The translations under genes were made by a program, and so were the position numbers. Below the pieces are notes generated by a model. That model saw nothing but the letters and a program-made list of their open reading frames with translations, did no database searches and was not told the DNA's origin. A stretch of DNA of 64,000 nucleotides from Paucibacter aquatile. GTDB lineage: Bacteria > Pseudomonadota > Gammaproteobacteria > Burkholderiales > Burkholderiaceae_C. The stretch covers positions 62,001-126,000 of the forward strand of contig NZ_POSP01000001.1 of the NCBI RefSeq assembly GCF_002885975.1, in the 5' to 3' direction. Positions within the stretch are counted from its first letter, which is position 1. Every line of letters starts with the position of its first letter. Below, in pieces: positions 43,686 to 53,029 of the stretch.

Positions 43686-43884
43686 GTTTCTCTCCTCGCT
43701 CCGGCAGACGATCTGAATGTCTCTGTCGGGCTAGATTGCAATCGGGACCAGCTGATTCGCTTTTTCGGGCGCCGCGGATTGTAGCCAGCTTGAGTGTGCG
43801 CTCTGAATGCCTGAGTTAGGGGAGTTTTCCCCCGGTCTCAAGCCCCTATTTCGCCACTTCGGCCGGCTCTTTTCCGTGCGGTGC

Positions 43885-44922
43885 TCAGGCCAAGCAGCCT
43901 TCCAAACCTTGCAAGAGGATTTCCTTGGGCAGGTCGATGCCGATGAAAACCATTTTGCTCGTCTTTTTCTCGCCGGGCATCCAGCGCGGGCCCAGGTCCG
44001 AGCCCATCAGCTGGTGCACGCCCTGGAAGATCACGCGCTTGTCAGTGCCCTTCATATTCAGCACGCCTTTGTAGCGCAGCAGCTTGGGGCCGTAGACCTG
44101 GACGATGGCGCCCAGGAAGTCTTCCAGCTTGGCCGGGTTGAAGGCGCGGTCGGATTTGAAGACGAAGGATTTCACGTCATCGTCATGGACATGGTGGTGC
44201 GGGTGGTCGCAGTGCTCGCCATGCTCATGGTCGTGATCGTGGTGATGGTGGTGGTCGTCCACCTTCAGGAAATCGGGGTCGATCTCCAGCTTGGCGTTCA
44301 GATTGAAGCCTCGCAGGTCCAGCACGCGCGACAGCTCCACCTCACCGAAGTGCACGCGCTGCTGCGGCGCGCGCGGGTTCATGTGCTTGAGGCGGTGGCT
44401 CAGGGCGTCGACGGCGGCGCTGTCGACCAGATCGGCCTTGCTGATGAAGATCTGGTCGGCGAAACCCACCTGGCGGCGTGCTTCCTGGCGGCTGTCCAGC
44501 TGTTGGGTCGCATGCACAGCGTCCACCAGGGTCAGCACACCGTCCAGCAGATAGGCTTCGGCGATCTCGTCGTCCATGAAGAAGGTCTGGGCCACCGGGC
44601 CGGGATCGGCCACGCCGGTGGTTTCGATGATGACGCGCTCGAAATCGAGCTCGCCGCGGCGCTTCTTGGCGGCCAGGTCGGACAGGGTGGTGCGCAGGTC
44701 TTCACGGATGGTGCAGCAGACGCAGCCGTTGTTCATCTGGATGATCTGTTCCTGGGTGTCGGCCACCAGGATCTCGGTGTCGATGTCCTCTTCACCAAAC
44801 TCGTTCTCGATCACGGCGATCTTTTGGCCGTGGGCTTCCGAGAGCACGCGCTTGAGCAGGGTGGTCTTGCCGGATCCGAGGAAGCCGGTGAGGATGGTGA
44901 CGGGGATGAGACCTTTGGACAT
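43885..44922 (-). CDS. CobW/COG0523-family GTPase metallochaperone
   Basis: A 345-residue G3E GTPase: Walker A GFLGSGKT (13-20), the metal-binding GCVCC (66-70), Walker B IIETTGVADPGP and the guanine motif SKAD, followed by the CobW C-terminal domain. Between them is a histidine/aspartate-rich stretch (DDHHHHHDHDHEHGEHCDHPHHH) that should store or bind Zn2+ or Ni2+. COG0523 proteins deliver metals; which one is not shown. No Zur-like operator was evident by eye. It is divergent from corC and lies upstream of dksA on the same strand. Confidence 0.9.
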   Translation of the reverse strand: MSKGLIPVTILTGFLGSGKTTLLKRVLSEAHGQKIAVIENEFGEEDIDTEILVADTQEQIIQMNNGCVCCTIREDLRTTLSDLAAKKRRGELDFERVIIETTGVADPGPVAQTFFMDDEIAEAYLLDGVLTLVDAVHATQQLDSRQEARRQVGFADQIFISKADLVDSAAVDALSHRLKHMNPRAPQQRVHFGEVELSRVLDLRGFNLNAKLEIDPDFLKVDDHHHHHDHDHEHGEHCDHPHHHVHDDDVKSFVFKSDRAFNPAKLEDFLGAIVQVYGPKLLRYKGVLNMKGTDKRVIFQGVHQLMGSDLGPRWMPGEKKTSKMVFIGIDLPKEILLQGLEGCLA

Positions 44923-45052
44923 GATGGGTTCGCGCGCGGCGCTCTGCTAGAAAAACCAGCCCTGGATATGGGGGCGGGTGAATGTCCTGCAAGAGCCTTG
45001 TCATGTCAATCGGTTATTCTGCAAGCTTGTGTAACTACGACACGCAGTCCCA

Positions 45053-45940
45053 GTGTCTGAACCTCAGCCTAGTCGGCCCTCTGCAAATCATGCAAAAGGG
45101 GGCGAAAGAAAACCATCCGCAGTGCCGCGCGGCCTCCTGGTGCGCATGTTGGAGTTTCTCCACCCCGGCCCGGATTCCAAGAGTGAGCTGCTGGAGGCCC
45201 TGGCCGATGCCGAGCAGCGCGAGCTGATCGAGCCCGAATCCCGTCAGATGCTGGAAGGCGTGCTTCGCATGGCCGAGCTCAGCGCCGGCGATGTGATGGT
45301 GGCGGCGCCGCGCATGGATTTGCTCGACATCGATGCGCCCTACGACGAGTTGCTGGCCTCGGTGATCGACACCGGCCATTCGCGCTTCCCGGTCTTCGAG
45401 GGCCAGCGCGACAACATCATCGGCATCCTGCTGGCCAAGGATTTGCTCAAGATCCAGCGTGCGCCGGAGCTGAACCTGCGCGCCCTGCTGCGGCCGACCG
45501 TGTTCGTGCCCGAGAGCAAGGGCCTCAATGATCTGCTGCGCGATTTCCGCTCCAACCGCAACCACCTGGCCATCGTCATCGATGAGTTCGGCAACACCGC
45601 CGGCCTGATCACCATCGAGGATGTGCTGGAGGAAATCGTCGGCGAGATCGAAGACGAGTTCGACGACAAGGACGGCGAATCCGGCATCTACACCCTGGCC
45701 GATGGCAGCCAGCGTGTGGCCGGCGACACGCCCATCGCCCAGGTCAACCAGGCTTTCAGCGTGCAGCTGGCGCTGGACGAATTCGACACCATTGGCGGCC
45801 TGGTGGCCCAGGAGCATGGCCGGGTGCCCCGCCGCGGTGAGGTGGTCGAGCTGGCCGGCCTGCGCTTTGCCGTCATGCTGACGCGCGGCGGCTCGGTGCG
45901 CTGGTTCAAAGTCACCCGCATTCCCAAGACCGAGGCCTGA
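45053..45940 (+). CDS. corC: CorC/HlyC-type CBS-domain transporter-associated protein
   Basis: A 295-residue cytoplasmic protein with two CBS motifs (about 75-195; MVAAPRMDLLDIDAPYDELL and LRALLRPTVFVPESKGLNDLL, with HLAIVIDEFGNTAGLITIEDVLEEIVGEI) and a C-terminal CorC_HlyC domain (about 215-290). CorC was linked to Mg2+/Co2+ efflux. Start GTG at 45053. Its TGA shares a base with the lnt ATG, so the two are coupled; corC-lnt is a widely conserved pair. Confidence 0.9.
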   Translation: MSEPQPSRPSANHAKGGERKPSAVPRGLLVRMLEFLHPGPDSKSELLEALADAEQRELIEPESRQMLEGVLRMAELSAGDVMVAAPRMDLLDIDAPYDELLASVIDTGHSRFPVFEGQRDNIIGILLAKDLLKIQRAPELNLRALLRPTVFVPESKGLNDLLRDFRSNRNHLAIVIDEFGNTAGLITIEDVLEEIVGEIEDEFDDKDGESGIYTLADGSQRVAGDTPIAQVNQAFSVQLALDEFDTIGGLVAQEHGRVPRRGEVVELAGLRFAVMLTRGGSVRWFKVTRIPKTEA

Positions 45941-47490
45941 TGCGCAAGCTGCTTCCTACTTTCCTGACCTCGACCAAGGCCGCCCCCCGGGTGGCCTTTT
46001 TTGCGGCCTTGCTGGCCGGGTGTCTGCACACCGCGTCGTTTGCGCCGCTCGACGCCTGGTGGCTGCAGATCCTGGCCCTGGCCGGTCTGGCCAGCCTGGC
46101 TTGGGCTGCGAGCCCGCGCCGGGCGGCGCTCTTGGGCTTTGGCTTCGGCCTGGGCTGGCTGAGCAGCGGCTTGTGGTGGCTGCACATCAGCATGCATCAG
46201 TTCGGCGGCATTCCCTGGCTGCTGGCCGCGCTGGCTGTGCTCTTGCTGGCCGCGTTTCTGTCCTGTTACTACGCGGCCCTGCTGGCCCTGTGGGCGGCAC
46301 TGCGGACGCGCGCACAGCCCGGCCCCGCGCAGCAGGTGTTGATGTTTGCGGCCACCTGGCTGCTGGCCGAGCTGCTGCGCGCCACCGTGTTCGGCGGCTT
46401 CCCGTGGATTGCCAGTGGCTATGCCCACACCGTCGGGCCGCTGGCGGCTTGGGCGCCCTGGGTGGGCATCTACGGCATCTCGGCCTTGGCGGCCCTGGCT
46501 GCCGCAGCACTGGCGGCGCTGGCCTTGCCGGCGGTGCGCGCCTGGCGGCCGGCTGCGGCAGTGCTGGGTCTGCTGGCACTGGCGGCGGCGCTGTTGCCGC
46601 AGGACTTCACCCGCTCGACGGGCTTCATGAAAGTGTCCCTGCTGCAACCCAATGTGCCGCAGGATCAGAAGTTCGACCGTGATCGGATCGAGGGCAATCT
46701 GGAGCAGCTGGCCCAGCTGATCGAATCGGCACGCGGCCAGCTGGTGCTGACGCCGGAATCGGTGGTGCCGGTACCCATGGCCTTTCTCGACCCTGCCTAC
46801 CTGACGCGCCTGCAGGCGGCTTCGGTCGACCGGCCGCTGCTGCTGGGCAGTTTTCTGGGCAATGAGCAAGACGGATTCGTCAATTCCCTGCAGAGCTTTG
46901 GCAGCCTGCCCAGCTACAGCTATGGCAAGCGCCACCTGCTGCCGTTTGGCGAGTTTGTGCCGCATGGATTCCGCTGGTTTGTGGACTTGATGGGCATCCC
47001 CATGCAGGACCAGGCGCGTGGCCAGCACCAGCGCGCCTTTGCCGTGGCCGGCCAGCGTGTGCGGCCCCTGATCTGCTACGAGGATCTGTTCGGCGAAGAC
47101 TTCGTTGAGAGCGTGCGCGGGCCCGAGGCCGCCACCGTGCTGGCCAATGTCAGCAATCTGGCCTGGTTCGGCACGGCGATGGTGCTGGACCAGCACCTGC
47201 AGTTCTCGCGCATGCGCGCGCTCGAATTCCAGCGCCCCTTCATCCGCTCGACCAACACCGGCGCCACCGTGGTGCTGGACCACCGCGCCGAGCGCGCGGC
47301 CCAGCTGCCGCCGGCTCAGGCCGGCGTGCTGGAGGCCGAGGTCGAGGGTCGCCTGGGTGACACGCCCTATGCCCGCTGGCTGCAGGCCTGCAGTCTGTGG
47401 CCGCTCTGGCTGGCCGCTGTGGCCCTGCTGCTGATCCCCGTGATCCGGGGGAGGGCCGGGGCCCCGGAAGCAGGCCGCCGCGCCTCGTAG
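45940..47490 (+). CDS. lnt: Apolipoprotein N-acyltransferase
   Basis: A 516-residue inner-membrane enzyme that adds the third acyl chain to lipoproteins. An N-terminal block of six or seven helices (about 10-220) is followed by a periplasmic nitrilase fold. The catalytic triad is E273 (TPESVVP), K330 (YGKRHLLPFGEFVP) and C379 (LICYEDLFGEDF), matching E. coli E267-K335-C387 in order and spacing. It ends with a last helix and basic tail. It is translationally coupled to corC and its stop codon forms part of a TAGAAT -10-like box for glyQ. Confidence 0.95.
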   Translation: MRKLLPTFLTSTKAAPRVAFFAALLAGCLHTASFAPLDAWWLQILALAGLASLAWAASPRRAALLGFGFGLGWLSSGLWWLHISMHQFGGIPWLLAALAVLLLAAFLSCYYAALLALWAALRTRAQPGPAQQVLMFAATWLLAELLRATVFGGFPWIASGYAHTVGPLAAWAPWVGIYGISALAALAAAALAALALPAVRAWRPAAAVLGLLALAAALLPQDFTRSTGFMKVSLLQPNVPQDQKFDRDRIEGNLEQLAQLIESARGQLVLTPESVVPVPMAFLDPAYLTRLQAASVDRPLLLGSFLGNEQDGFVNSLQSFGSLPSYSYGKRHLLPFGEFVPHGFRWFVDLMGIPMQDQARGQHQRAFAVAGQRVRPLICYEDLFGEDFVESVRGPEAATVLANVSNLAWFGTAMVLDQHLQFSRMRALEFQRPFIRSTNTGATVVLDHRAERAAQLPPAQAGVLEAEVEGRLGDTPYARWLQACSLWPLWLAAVALLLIPVIRGRAGAPEAGRRAS

Positions 47491-47493
47491 AAT
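47488..47493 (+). promoter_or_regulatory. Candidate -10 element for glyQ
   Basis: TAGAAT overlapping the lnt stop codon, about 85 bp before the glyQ ATG. It would give a leader of about 78 nt. No clear -35. Confidence 0.4.
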
Positions 47494-47577
47494 CGGCGCA
47501 GCTCGAGGGCAGCTCTCGTCTGCCTGTTCATCACCTCTTCATTATTAGCCTGTGGCGCAAGCCCGAGTCCGAACTCT

Positions 47578-48519
47578 ATGCTGAGCTTCCAGCACATCAT
47601 CTTGACCCTGCAGGACTACTGGTCCAAGCAGGGCTGCGCACTCCTCCAGCCCTACGACATGGAAGTCGGCGCCGGCACCAGCCACACCGCCACCTTTCTG
47701 CGCGCCCTGGGCCCTGAGCCCTGGAAGGCCGCCTACGTCCAGCCCAGCCGCCGCCCCAAGGATGGCCGCTACGGCGAGAACCCCAACCGCCTGCAGCACT
47801 ACTACCAATACCAGGTGGTACTCAAGCCCGCGCCGGCCAACATCCTGGAGCTCTACCTCGGTTCGCTCGAAGCCCTGGGCTTTGACCTGAAGAAGAACGA
47901 TGTGCGCTTCGTCGAGGACGATTGGGAAAACCCCACCCTCGGTTGCTGGGGCCTGGGCTGGGAAGTCTGGCTCAACGGCATGGAAGTGACCCAGTTCACC
48001 TATTTCCAGCAGGTCGGCGGCATCGACTGCAAGCCCATCACCGGCGAGATCACCTACGGCCTGGAGCGTCTGGCCATGTATTTGCAGGGCGTGGAGTCGG
48101 TCTACGACCTGGTCTATGTCGAAGGCAAGGACGGCGCACCGGACATCAAGTACGGCGATGTCTTCCACCAGAACGAGGTCGAGCAATCGACCTACAACTT
48201 CGAGCACAGTGACGTCGAGTTCCTGCTGACCGCTTTTGCCGCGCACGAGAAGCAGTCCAAGCACCTGATGGAGCAGCAGCTGGCCCTGCCCGCCTACGAG
48301 CAGCTGCTCAAGGCCGGCCACAGCTTCAATCTGCTGGACGCCCGCGGCGCCATCAGCGTGACCGAGCGCGCGGCCTACATCGGCCGCATCCGCAATCTGG
48401 CACGCGCCGTGGCGCAGAGCTATCTGGAAAGCCGCGCACGCCTGGGCTTCCCCATGGCGCCGAAGGAATGGGCCGATCAAGTCATCGCCCAGATTGAAAA
48501 GAAGACAAAGGCGGCCTGA
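47578..48519 (+). CDS. glyQ: Glycyl-tRNA synthetase alpha subunit
   Basis: A 313-residue catalytic subunit of the bacterial alpha2beta2 glycyl-tRNA synthetase, the class-II core that activates glycine. Blocks include QGCALLQPYDMEVGAGTSHTATFLRALGPEPW, YVQPSRRPKDGRYGENPNRLQHYYQYQV and TYGLERLAMYLQG. Full length. It is followed after three bases by glyS, so the subunits are made from one mRNA. Confidence 0.97.
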   Translation: MLSFQHIILTLQDYWSKQGCALLQPYDMEVGAGTSHTATFLRALGPEPWKAAYVQPSRRPKDGRYGENPNRLQHYYQYQVVLKPAPANILELYLGSLEALGFDLKKNDVRFVEDDWENPTLGCWGLGWEVWLNGMEVTQFTYFQQVGGIDCKPITGEITYGLERLAMYLQGVESVYDLVYVEGKDGAPDIKYGDVFHQNEVEQSTYNFEHSDVEFLLTAFAAHEKQSKHLMEQQLALPAYEQLLKAGHSFNLLDARGAISVTERAAYIGRIRNLARAVAQSYLESRARLGFPMAPKEWADQVIAQIEKKTKAA

Positions 48520-48522
48520 GCC

Positions 48523-50637
48523 ATGACGACGACTGCTGTGAACAAAAACCTGCTGATCGAACTGTTTGTCGAAGAGCTGCCGCCCAAGGCGCTCAAGAAG
48601 CTGGGCGAGGCTTTCTCCGCCGTGCTGGTGGACAGCCTCAAGGCCCAGGGTCTGGTGGGCGAGGGTGCGCAAGCGACCGCCATCGCCACGCCGCGTCGCC
48701 TCGGCCTGCATCTGACGAACGTCGCGCCCAAGGCCGCCGACCGCGCCGTGCAGCAAAAGCTGATGCCGGTGGCCGTGGCGCTGACCGCCGAGGGCCAGGC
48801 CACGCCGGCCCTGCTGAAAAAGCTGGCCAGCATCGGCGCCGATGCTTCGGTGCTGCCTCAGCTGAAGCGCTTGCCCGATGGCAAGGCCGAGGCCCTGTTC
48901 CTGGACCAGCTGGTGCCCGGTGCAACCCTGGCCGAAGGCCTGCAAAAGGCCCTGGACGAGAGCCTGGCCAAGCTGCCCATCCCCAAGGTCATGACCTACC
49001 AGCTGAAAGACGGCTGGACCGATGTGAAGTTCGTGCGCCCGGCCCATGGCATCGTCGCCTTGCACGGCGCGGAGCTGGTGGCCGTGTCGGCCCTGGGCTT
49101 GCAATCGGGCCGCACGACGCGCGGCCACCGCTTCGAGGCCAGCGCGCCCGAGCTGACGATTGAAAGCGCCGACAGCTATGCCGCGCAGATGCGCGAGCAG
49201 GGCGCCGTGATCGCCGGCTTTGCCGAGCGCCGCGCCGAGATCGCGCGCCAGCTGCAGGCCGCAGCGGCCAAAGAAGGCCTCAAGCCCATCGAGGACGAGG
49301 CCTTGCTGGACGAGGTGACGGCCCTGGTCGAGCGGCCGAATGTGCTGACCTGCCAGTTCGAGCCCGAATTCCTGGCCGTGCCGCAGGAATGCCTGATTCT
49401 CACGATGAAGGCCAATCAGAAGTACTTCCCCCTGCTCGACGCCGCCGGCAAGCTGACGCACAAATTCCTCGTCGTCAGCGCCATCAGCCCGGCCGACGCC
49501 AGCGCGGTGATCGAAGGCAATGAGCGTGTCGTGCGCCCGCGCCTGGCCGATGCGAAATTCTTCTTCGACCAAGACCGCAAGAAGACCTTGGCCGATCGGG
49601 TGCCAGGTCTTGCCAAGGTGGTGTATCACGGCAAGCTGGGCACGCAGGGCGAGCGCGTTGAGCGCGTGCGAGCCATCGCCCGCGCCATCGCCGGCCTGCT
49701 GGGCGGCGGCGCGCTGACCGAGCAAGCCGATCAGGCTGCGCTGTTGGCCAAGTCCGATCTGCTGACCGATATGGTCGGCGAGTTCCCCGAGCTGCAAGGC
49801 ATCATGGGTGGCTACTACGCCCGCCACGACGGCCTCAGCGAGGCCGTGGCCCTGGCCGTGGAAGACCACTACAAACCTCGCTTTGCCGGCGACGAGCTGC
49901 CGCGCAACGAGGTCGGCCTGGTCGTGGCCCTGGCCGACAAGCTGGAGACCCTGGTCGGCCTGTTCGGCATCGGCCAGCTGCCCACCGGCGACAAGGACCC
50001 ATTCGCTTTGCGCCGCCATGCCCTGGGCCTGGTGCGCATGCTCAGCGAGCGCGCGCCCACGCTGGCGCTGGACGCCTTGATCGAAGCAGCCGTGCCGGCC
50101 TTCGGTGCCCTGATCCAGAACCCCGCCGGCCCGCTGGCCGACTTTGTTTTCGACCGTCTGTCCGGCTCGCTGCGCGAGCAGGGTTACAGCGCCCAGGAAG
50201 TCGACGCCGTGCTGGCCCTGCGCCCACAGCGCCTGGCCGATGTGGCCGCGCGCCTGACGGCCGTGCGCGCCTTTGCCGCCCTGCCGGAAGCCGCCGCCCT
50301 GGCCGCCGCCAACAAGCGCATCGGCAACATCCTGAAGAAGAGCGAAGAGCCGGTGCAAGCCCAGATCAACGAGGCCTTGTTGGTCGAGCCCGGTGAGCAG
50401 CATCTGGCCGCGGCGCTGACGAATGCCAAGCCGATTGCCGATGGCCTGTTCCACAACGGCGAGTACGCGGCTTCCCTGCGCGAGCTGGCTGTGCTCAAGG
50501 CCCCGGTCGATGCCTTCTTCGATGGCGTCATGGTCAATGCCGAAGACCCGGCCCTGCGTGCCAACCGTCTGGGTCTGCTCAAGACCTTGCACGAAGCCAT
50601 GAACCGCGTGGCCGAGCTGGCGCGTTTGGCCTCCTGA
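48523..50637 (+). CDS. glyS: Glycyl-tRNA synthetase beta subunit
   Basis: A 704-residue tRNA-binding subunit of glycyl-tRNA synthetase. It has the N-terminal LLIELFVEELPPKALKKLGEAF, the central KANQKYFPLLDAAGKL and HD-like YYARHDGLSEAVALAVEDHYKPRF region, and a C-terminal anticodon-binding DALR-like part. Full length for the family. Second gene of the glyQ-glyS pair; gmhB-like follows after 34 bp. Confidence 0.97.
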   Translation: MTTTAVNKNLLIELFVEELPPKALKKLGEAFSAVLVDSLKAQGLVGEGAQATAIATPRRLGLHLTNVAPKAADRAVQQKLMPVAVALTAEGQATPALLKKLASIGADASVLPQLKRLPDGKAEALFLDQLVPGATLAEGLQKALDESLAKLPIPKVMTYQLKDGWTDVKFVRPAHGIVALHGAELVAVSALGLQSGRTTRGHRFEASAPELTIESADSYAAQMREQGAVIAGFAERRAEIARQLQAAAAKEGLKPIEDEALLDEVTALVERPNVLTCQFEPEFLAVPQECLILTMKANQKYFPLLDAAGKLTHKFLVVSAISPADASAVIEGNERVVRPRLADAKFFFDQDRKKTLADRVPGLAKVVYHGKLGTQGERVERVRAIARAIAGLLGGGALTEQADQAALLAKSDLLTDMVGEFPELQGIMGGYYARHDGLSEAVALAVEDHYKPRFAGDELPRNEVGLVVALADKLETLVGLFGIGQLPTGDKDPFALRRHALGLVRMLSERAPTLALDALIEAAVPAFGALIQNPAGPLADFVFDRLSGSLREQGYSAQEVDAVLALRPQRLADVAARLTAVRAFAALPEAAALAAANKRIGNILKKSEEPVQAQINEALLVEPGEQHLAAALTNAKPIADGLFHNGEYAASLRELAVLKAPVDAFFDGVMVNAEDPALRANRLGLLKTLHEAMNRVAELARLAS

Positions 50638-50671
50638 TCCTTTCCGCACCGCCACAAAAGGTCGCCACTCT

Positions 50672-51316
50672 ATGCGCTCAGATCACAGCCACAGCATGAA
50701 GCTGGTCATCCTGGGCCGTGATGGCACGCTCAACGAGTACCGCGACGACCACGTCAAATCGGTGGATGAGCTGGTGCCCGTGCCCGGTGCGCTGGAAGCG
50801 GTGGCGCGGCTCAACCATGCCGGCTGGCACACGGTGATGGCCACCAACCAGCCCGGCATCGGCCGTGGCCTGCTGGACATGGCTTCACTGAACGCCATCC
50901 ACATCCGCCTCAACCAGCTGCTGGCCGAGAAGGGGGGGCGTCTCGACGCCGCCTTCTTCTGCCCGCACACGCCCGAGGAAGGCTGTGATTGCCGCAAGCC
51001 CCTGCCGGGCCTGGTGCAGCAGATCGGTGAGCGCTTCGGTGTCGAGCTGCCCACCATCCATATGGTCGGGGCCAGCCTGCGCGATGTGCAGACGGCTCAG
51101 GCGGCCGGCTGCGTGCCCCATCTGGTGCGCGGCGCGCGACTCGGCGATCTGGACGAGGCGCAGTTGGCGGCCCTCCTGGCCAAGGTGCCGGGCGTGCGGG
51201 TCCACGCCAGCCTGGGCGCATTTGCCGAGCATCTGATCCAGAAAGACCGGCGCAGCAAGGCCGATGCCCGCGGTCAGGCCTTGGCGCCCGACACCGCCCC
51301 GGGGGCGCTCACTTGA
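50672..51316 (+). CDS. gmhB: GmhB-like HAD phosphatase with altered catalytic aspartates
   Basis: A 214-residue protein of the GmhB family (removes the 7-phosphate of heptose-1,7-bisphosphate for LPS core). The zinc-binding block FCPHTPEEGCDCRKP and TNQPGIGRG are intact. However motif I reads ILGRDGTLN, so the nucleophile aspartate is glycine (G15, GGC where GAC is expected), and motif IV reads VGASLRD, so its metal-binding aspartate is alanine. The protein may be inactive or act differently, unless both are lineage-wide features. Start ATG at 50672; ATG at 50696 is an alternative. It overlaps the alternative TTG start of plsC. Confidence 0.8.
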   Translation: MRSDHSHSMKLVILGRDGTLNEYRDDHVKSVDELVPVPGALEAVARLNHAGWHTVMATNQPGIGRGLLDMASLNAIHIRLNQLLAEKGGRLDAAFFCPHTPEEGCDCRKPLPGLVQQIGERFGVELPTIHMVGASLRDVQTAQAAGCVPHLVRGARLGDLDEAQLAALLAKVPGVRVHASLGAFAEHLIQKDRRSKADARGQALAPDTAPGALT

Positions 51317-51366
51317 AGACCGGTGCCAGTGCGCCACCACCGCCGGGGGCTGTATCGGCGGCTCCG

Positions 51367-52182
51367 ATGGCCAGCTTGCTGGCAGCGCTGCGTTCCGCCG
51401 TGTTTGTGCTCTGGCTGACGGCCACCGTCATCCCCTGGGCGCTGGCGGTGCTTTTGATCTCGCTGTTCGCCAAGGGCGACACGGTGTACTGGGCCTGTGC
51501 CGGCTGGCTGCGTCTGGCCATCCACAGCGCGCGCCTGATCTGCGGCGTGCAGTGGCGCATCCAGGGCATGCAGTATCTGCCCAGCCAGGCCGACCGCCGC
51601 TCGGCCGTCATCCTGCTGCCCAAGCACCAGAGCACCTGGGAGACCTTTGCCTTCCCGGCCCTGATGTCGCATCCGCTGGCCTATGTCTTCAAGCGCGAGC
51701 TGCTCTACGTGCCCTTCTTCGGCTGGGCCATGGCGCGCATGGACATGATCCACATCGACCGCAGCAAGCGCGCCGAGGCCTGGGCGAAAGTGGCCGCGCA
51801 AGGCAAGCGCCTGGCGGCCCAGGGCAACTGGGTCATCATGTTCCCCGAGGGCACGCGCACCGCGCGCGGCCAGAAGGGCGAGTACAAGACCGGCGGCACC
51901 CGCCTGGCCATCGAGACCGGTGTGCCCGTGGTGGCGATCGCCGCCACCTCCGCCCGCTGCTGGCCGCGCAAGAGCTTTTTGCTGCGCCCCGGCGTGGTGG
52001 ACATCTCCATCGGCCGGCCGATCGCGCCGCAGGGCCGCGAGGCCGGCGAGCTGATGCGCGAGGTGGAAAGCTGGATCGAGGCCGAAATGCAGCGCCTCGA
52101 CCCCGAGGCCTATCCCCAGACCCAGGCCGGTGCACGCCGCGCCGCCGCCGCTCCGCCGCCGGCGGGTGCGATGCAGGCCTGA
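51367..52182 (+). CDS. plsC: 1-acyl-sn-glycerol-3-phosphate acyltransferase
   Basis: A 271-residue membrane acyltransferase making phosphatidic acid from lysophosphatidic acid. An N-terminal helix pair (about 1-50) is followed by the catalytic box KHQSTWET, an HX4E variant of HX4D that I recall from other betaproteobacterial PlsC proteins, then FPEGTR and a proline-containing fourth block. The ATG at 51367 gives a natural N-terminus; a TTG at 51313, overlapping the gmhB stop, would add 18 residues and couple the genes. It is in the glyQS-gmhB-plsC-ygjP series. Confidence 0.88.
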   Translation: MASLLAALRSAVFVLWLTATVIPWALAVLLISLFAKGDTVYWACAGWLRLAIHSARLICGVQWRIQGMQYLPSQADRRSAVILLPKHQSTWETFAFPALMSHPLAYVFKRELLYVPFFGWAMARMDMIHIDRSKRAEAWAKVAAQGKRLAAQGNWVIMFPEGTRTARGQKGEYKTGGTRLAIETGVPVVAIAATSARCWPRKSFLLRPGVVDISIGRPIAPQGREAGELMREVESWIEAEMQRLDPEAYPQTQAGARRAAAAPPPAGAMQA

Positions 52183-52204
52183 GCCCGGGCGCTTGATCAT
52201 CACC

Positions 52205-53011
52205 ATGCTCAAGAATCTCTTGCAAGGCGCCCAGCTGAGCCTGTTCGGTCAAGAGGCCGCACCGGCCCGCAGCGAGGCCGAGGTGCTGCAAAACCCGCGC
52301 GCCCAGCGCGAGCTCAGCCTGGGTGAACACCGTGTGGCTTATGAGCTCAAGCGGGCGCGCCGGCGCAGCATCGGCTTTGTGGTGGGCGCCCAGGGCCTGC
52401 GCGTCAGCGCGCCGCGCTGGCTGCCGCAGGCCGATATCGAGCGGGCCCTGCAGCACAAGGCTGATTGGATCCTGCGCAAGCTGGTGGAGCAGCGCGAGCG
52501 CGCCCGCCGCGTCGAGGCCTCACGCATCGAGTGGCGCGATGGCGCCAGCCTGCCTTACCTCGGCGCGCCCATCACCCTGCGCCTGGAGCCGCAGCGCAAC
52601 GGCGTGCTGTTCGACGAGGCCGAGCGCGTGCTGCGCATTGGCCTGCCGCTGGCGGCCAGCGAGGAGCAGCTGCGCGACACCGTGCAGGCCTGGCTCAAGC
52701 GACGCGCGCGTGCCGATTTCGAGCCGCGCTGCCAGCGCTTCGGCGCCGCCCTGGGCGTGCAGATGACCCAACTGCGCCTGAGCTCGGCCCAGACCCGCTG
52801 GGGCAGCGCCAGCGCCGACGGCTCCATCCGCCTGAACTGGCGCCTGATCCATTTCGCACCAGCCATCATCGATTACGTGGTGGCCCACGAGCTGGCCCAT
52901 CTGCGCGAGATGAACCACAGCCCGGCCTTCTGGGCCGTGGTGCGCTCGGTGCTGCCGGACTTCGAAACCGCCCGCGGTCGCCTGCGCGAAGAGTCCATCG
53001 TCAGCGAGTGA
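52205..53011 (+). CDS. YgjP-like M48-type zinc metallopeptidase
   Basis: A 268-residue protein of the YgjP/DUF45 family with the zinc motif HELAHLREMNHSPAFW: two histidines of HExxH and a third His seven residues on, resembling SprT/WLM domains. A conserved TRWGSASADGSIRLNWRL block precedes it. These are presumed metallopeptidases linked to restriction or DNA-protein crosslink repair in other species, but most are uncharacterised. ATG at 52205, 22 bp after plsC. Confidence 0.85.
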   Translation: MLKNLLQGAQLSLFGQEAAPARSEAEVLQNPRAQRELSLGEHRVAYELKRARRRSIGFVVGAQGLRVSAPRWLPQADIERALQHKADWILRKLVEQRERARRVEASRIEWRDGASLPYLGAPITLRLEPQRNGVLFDEAERVLRIGLPLAASEEQLRDTVQAWLKRRARADFEPRCQRFGAALGVQMTQLRLSSAQTRWGSASADGSIRLNWRLIHFAPAIIDYVVAHELAHLREMNHSPAFWAVVRSVLPDFETARGRLREESIVSE

Positions 53012-53029
53012 GCGCGCAGCCGTTTCAGG

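Noticed and set aside
44160..44265. Dense CAT/CAC repeats in the CobW gene as a simple-sequence repeat or CRISPR-like array
   Set aside because: They encode the in-frame histidine-rich metal-binding stretch of a COG0523 GTPase; there are no regular spacers.
47545..50655. 1036-codon open frame antisense to glyQ/glyS, and similar long antisense frames at 2729-5341 and 5348-7588
   Set aside because: GC-rich codon bias leaves antisense frames open. The sense frames are recognised full-length genes, and the antisense products are Gly/His/Gln-rich without domains.
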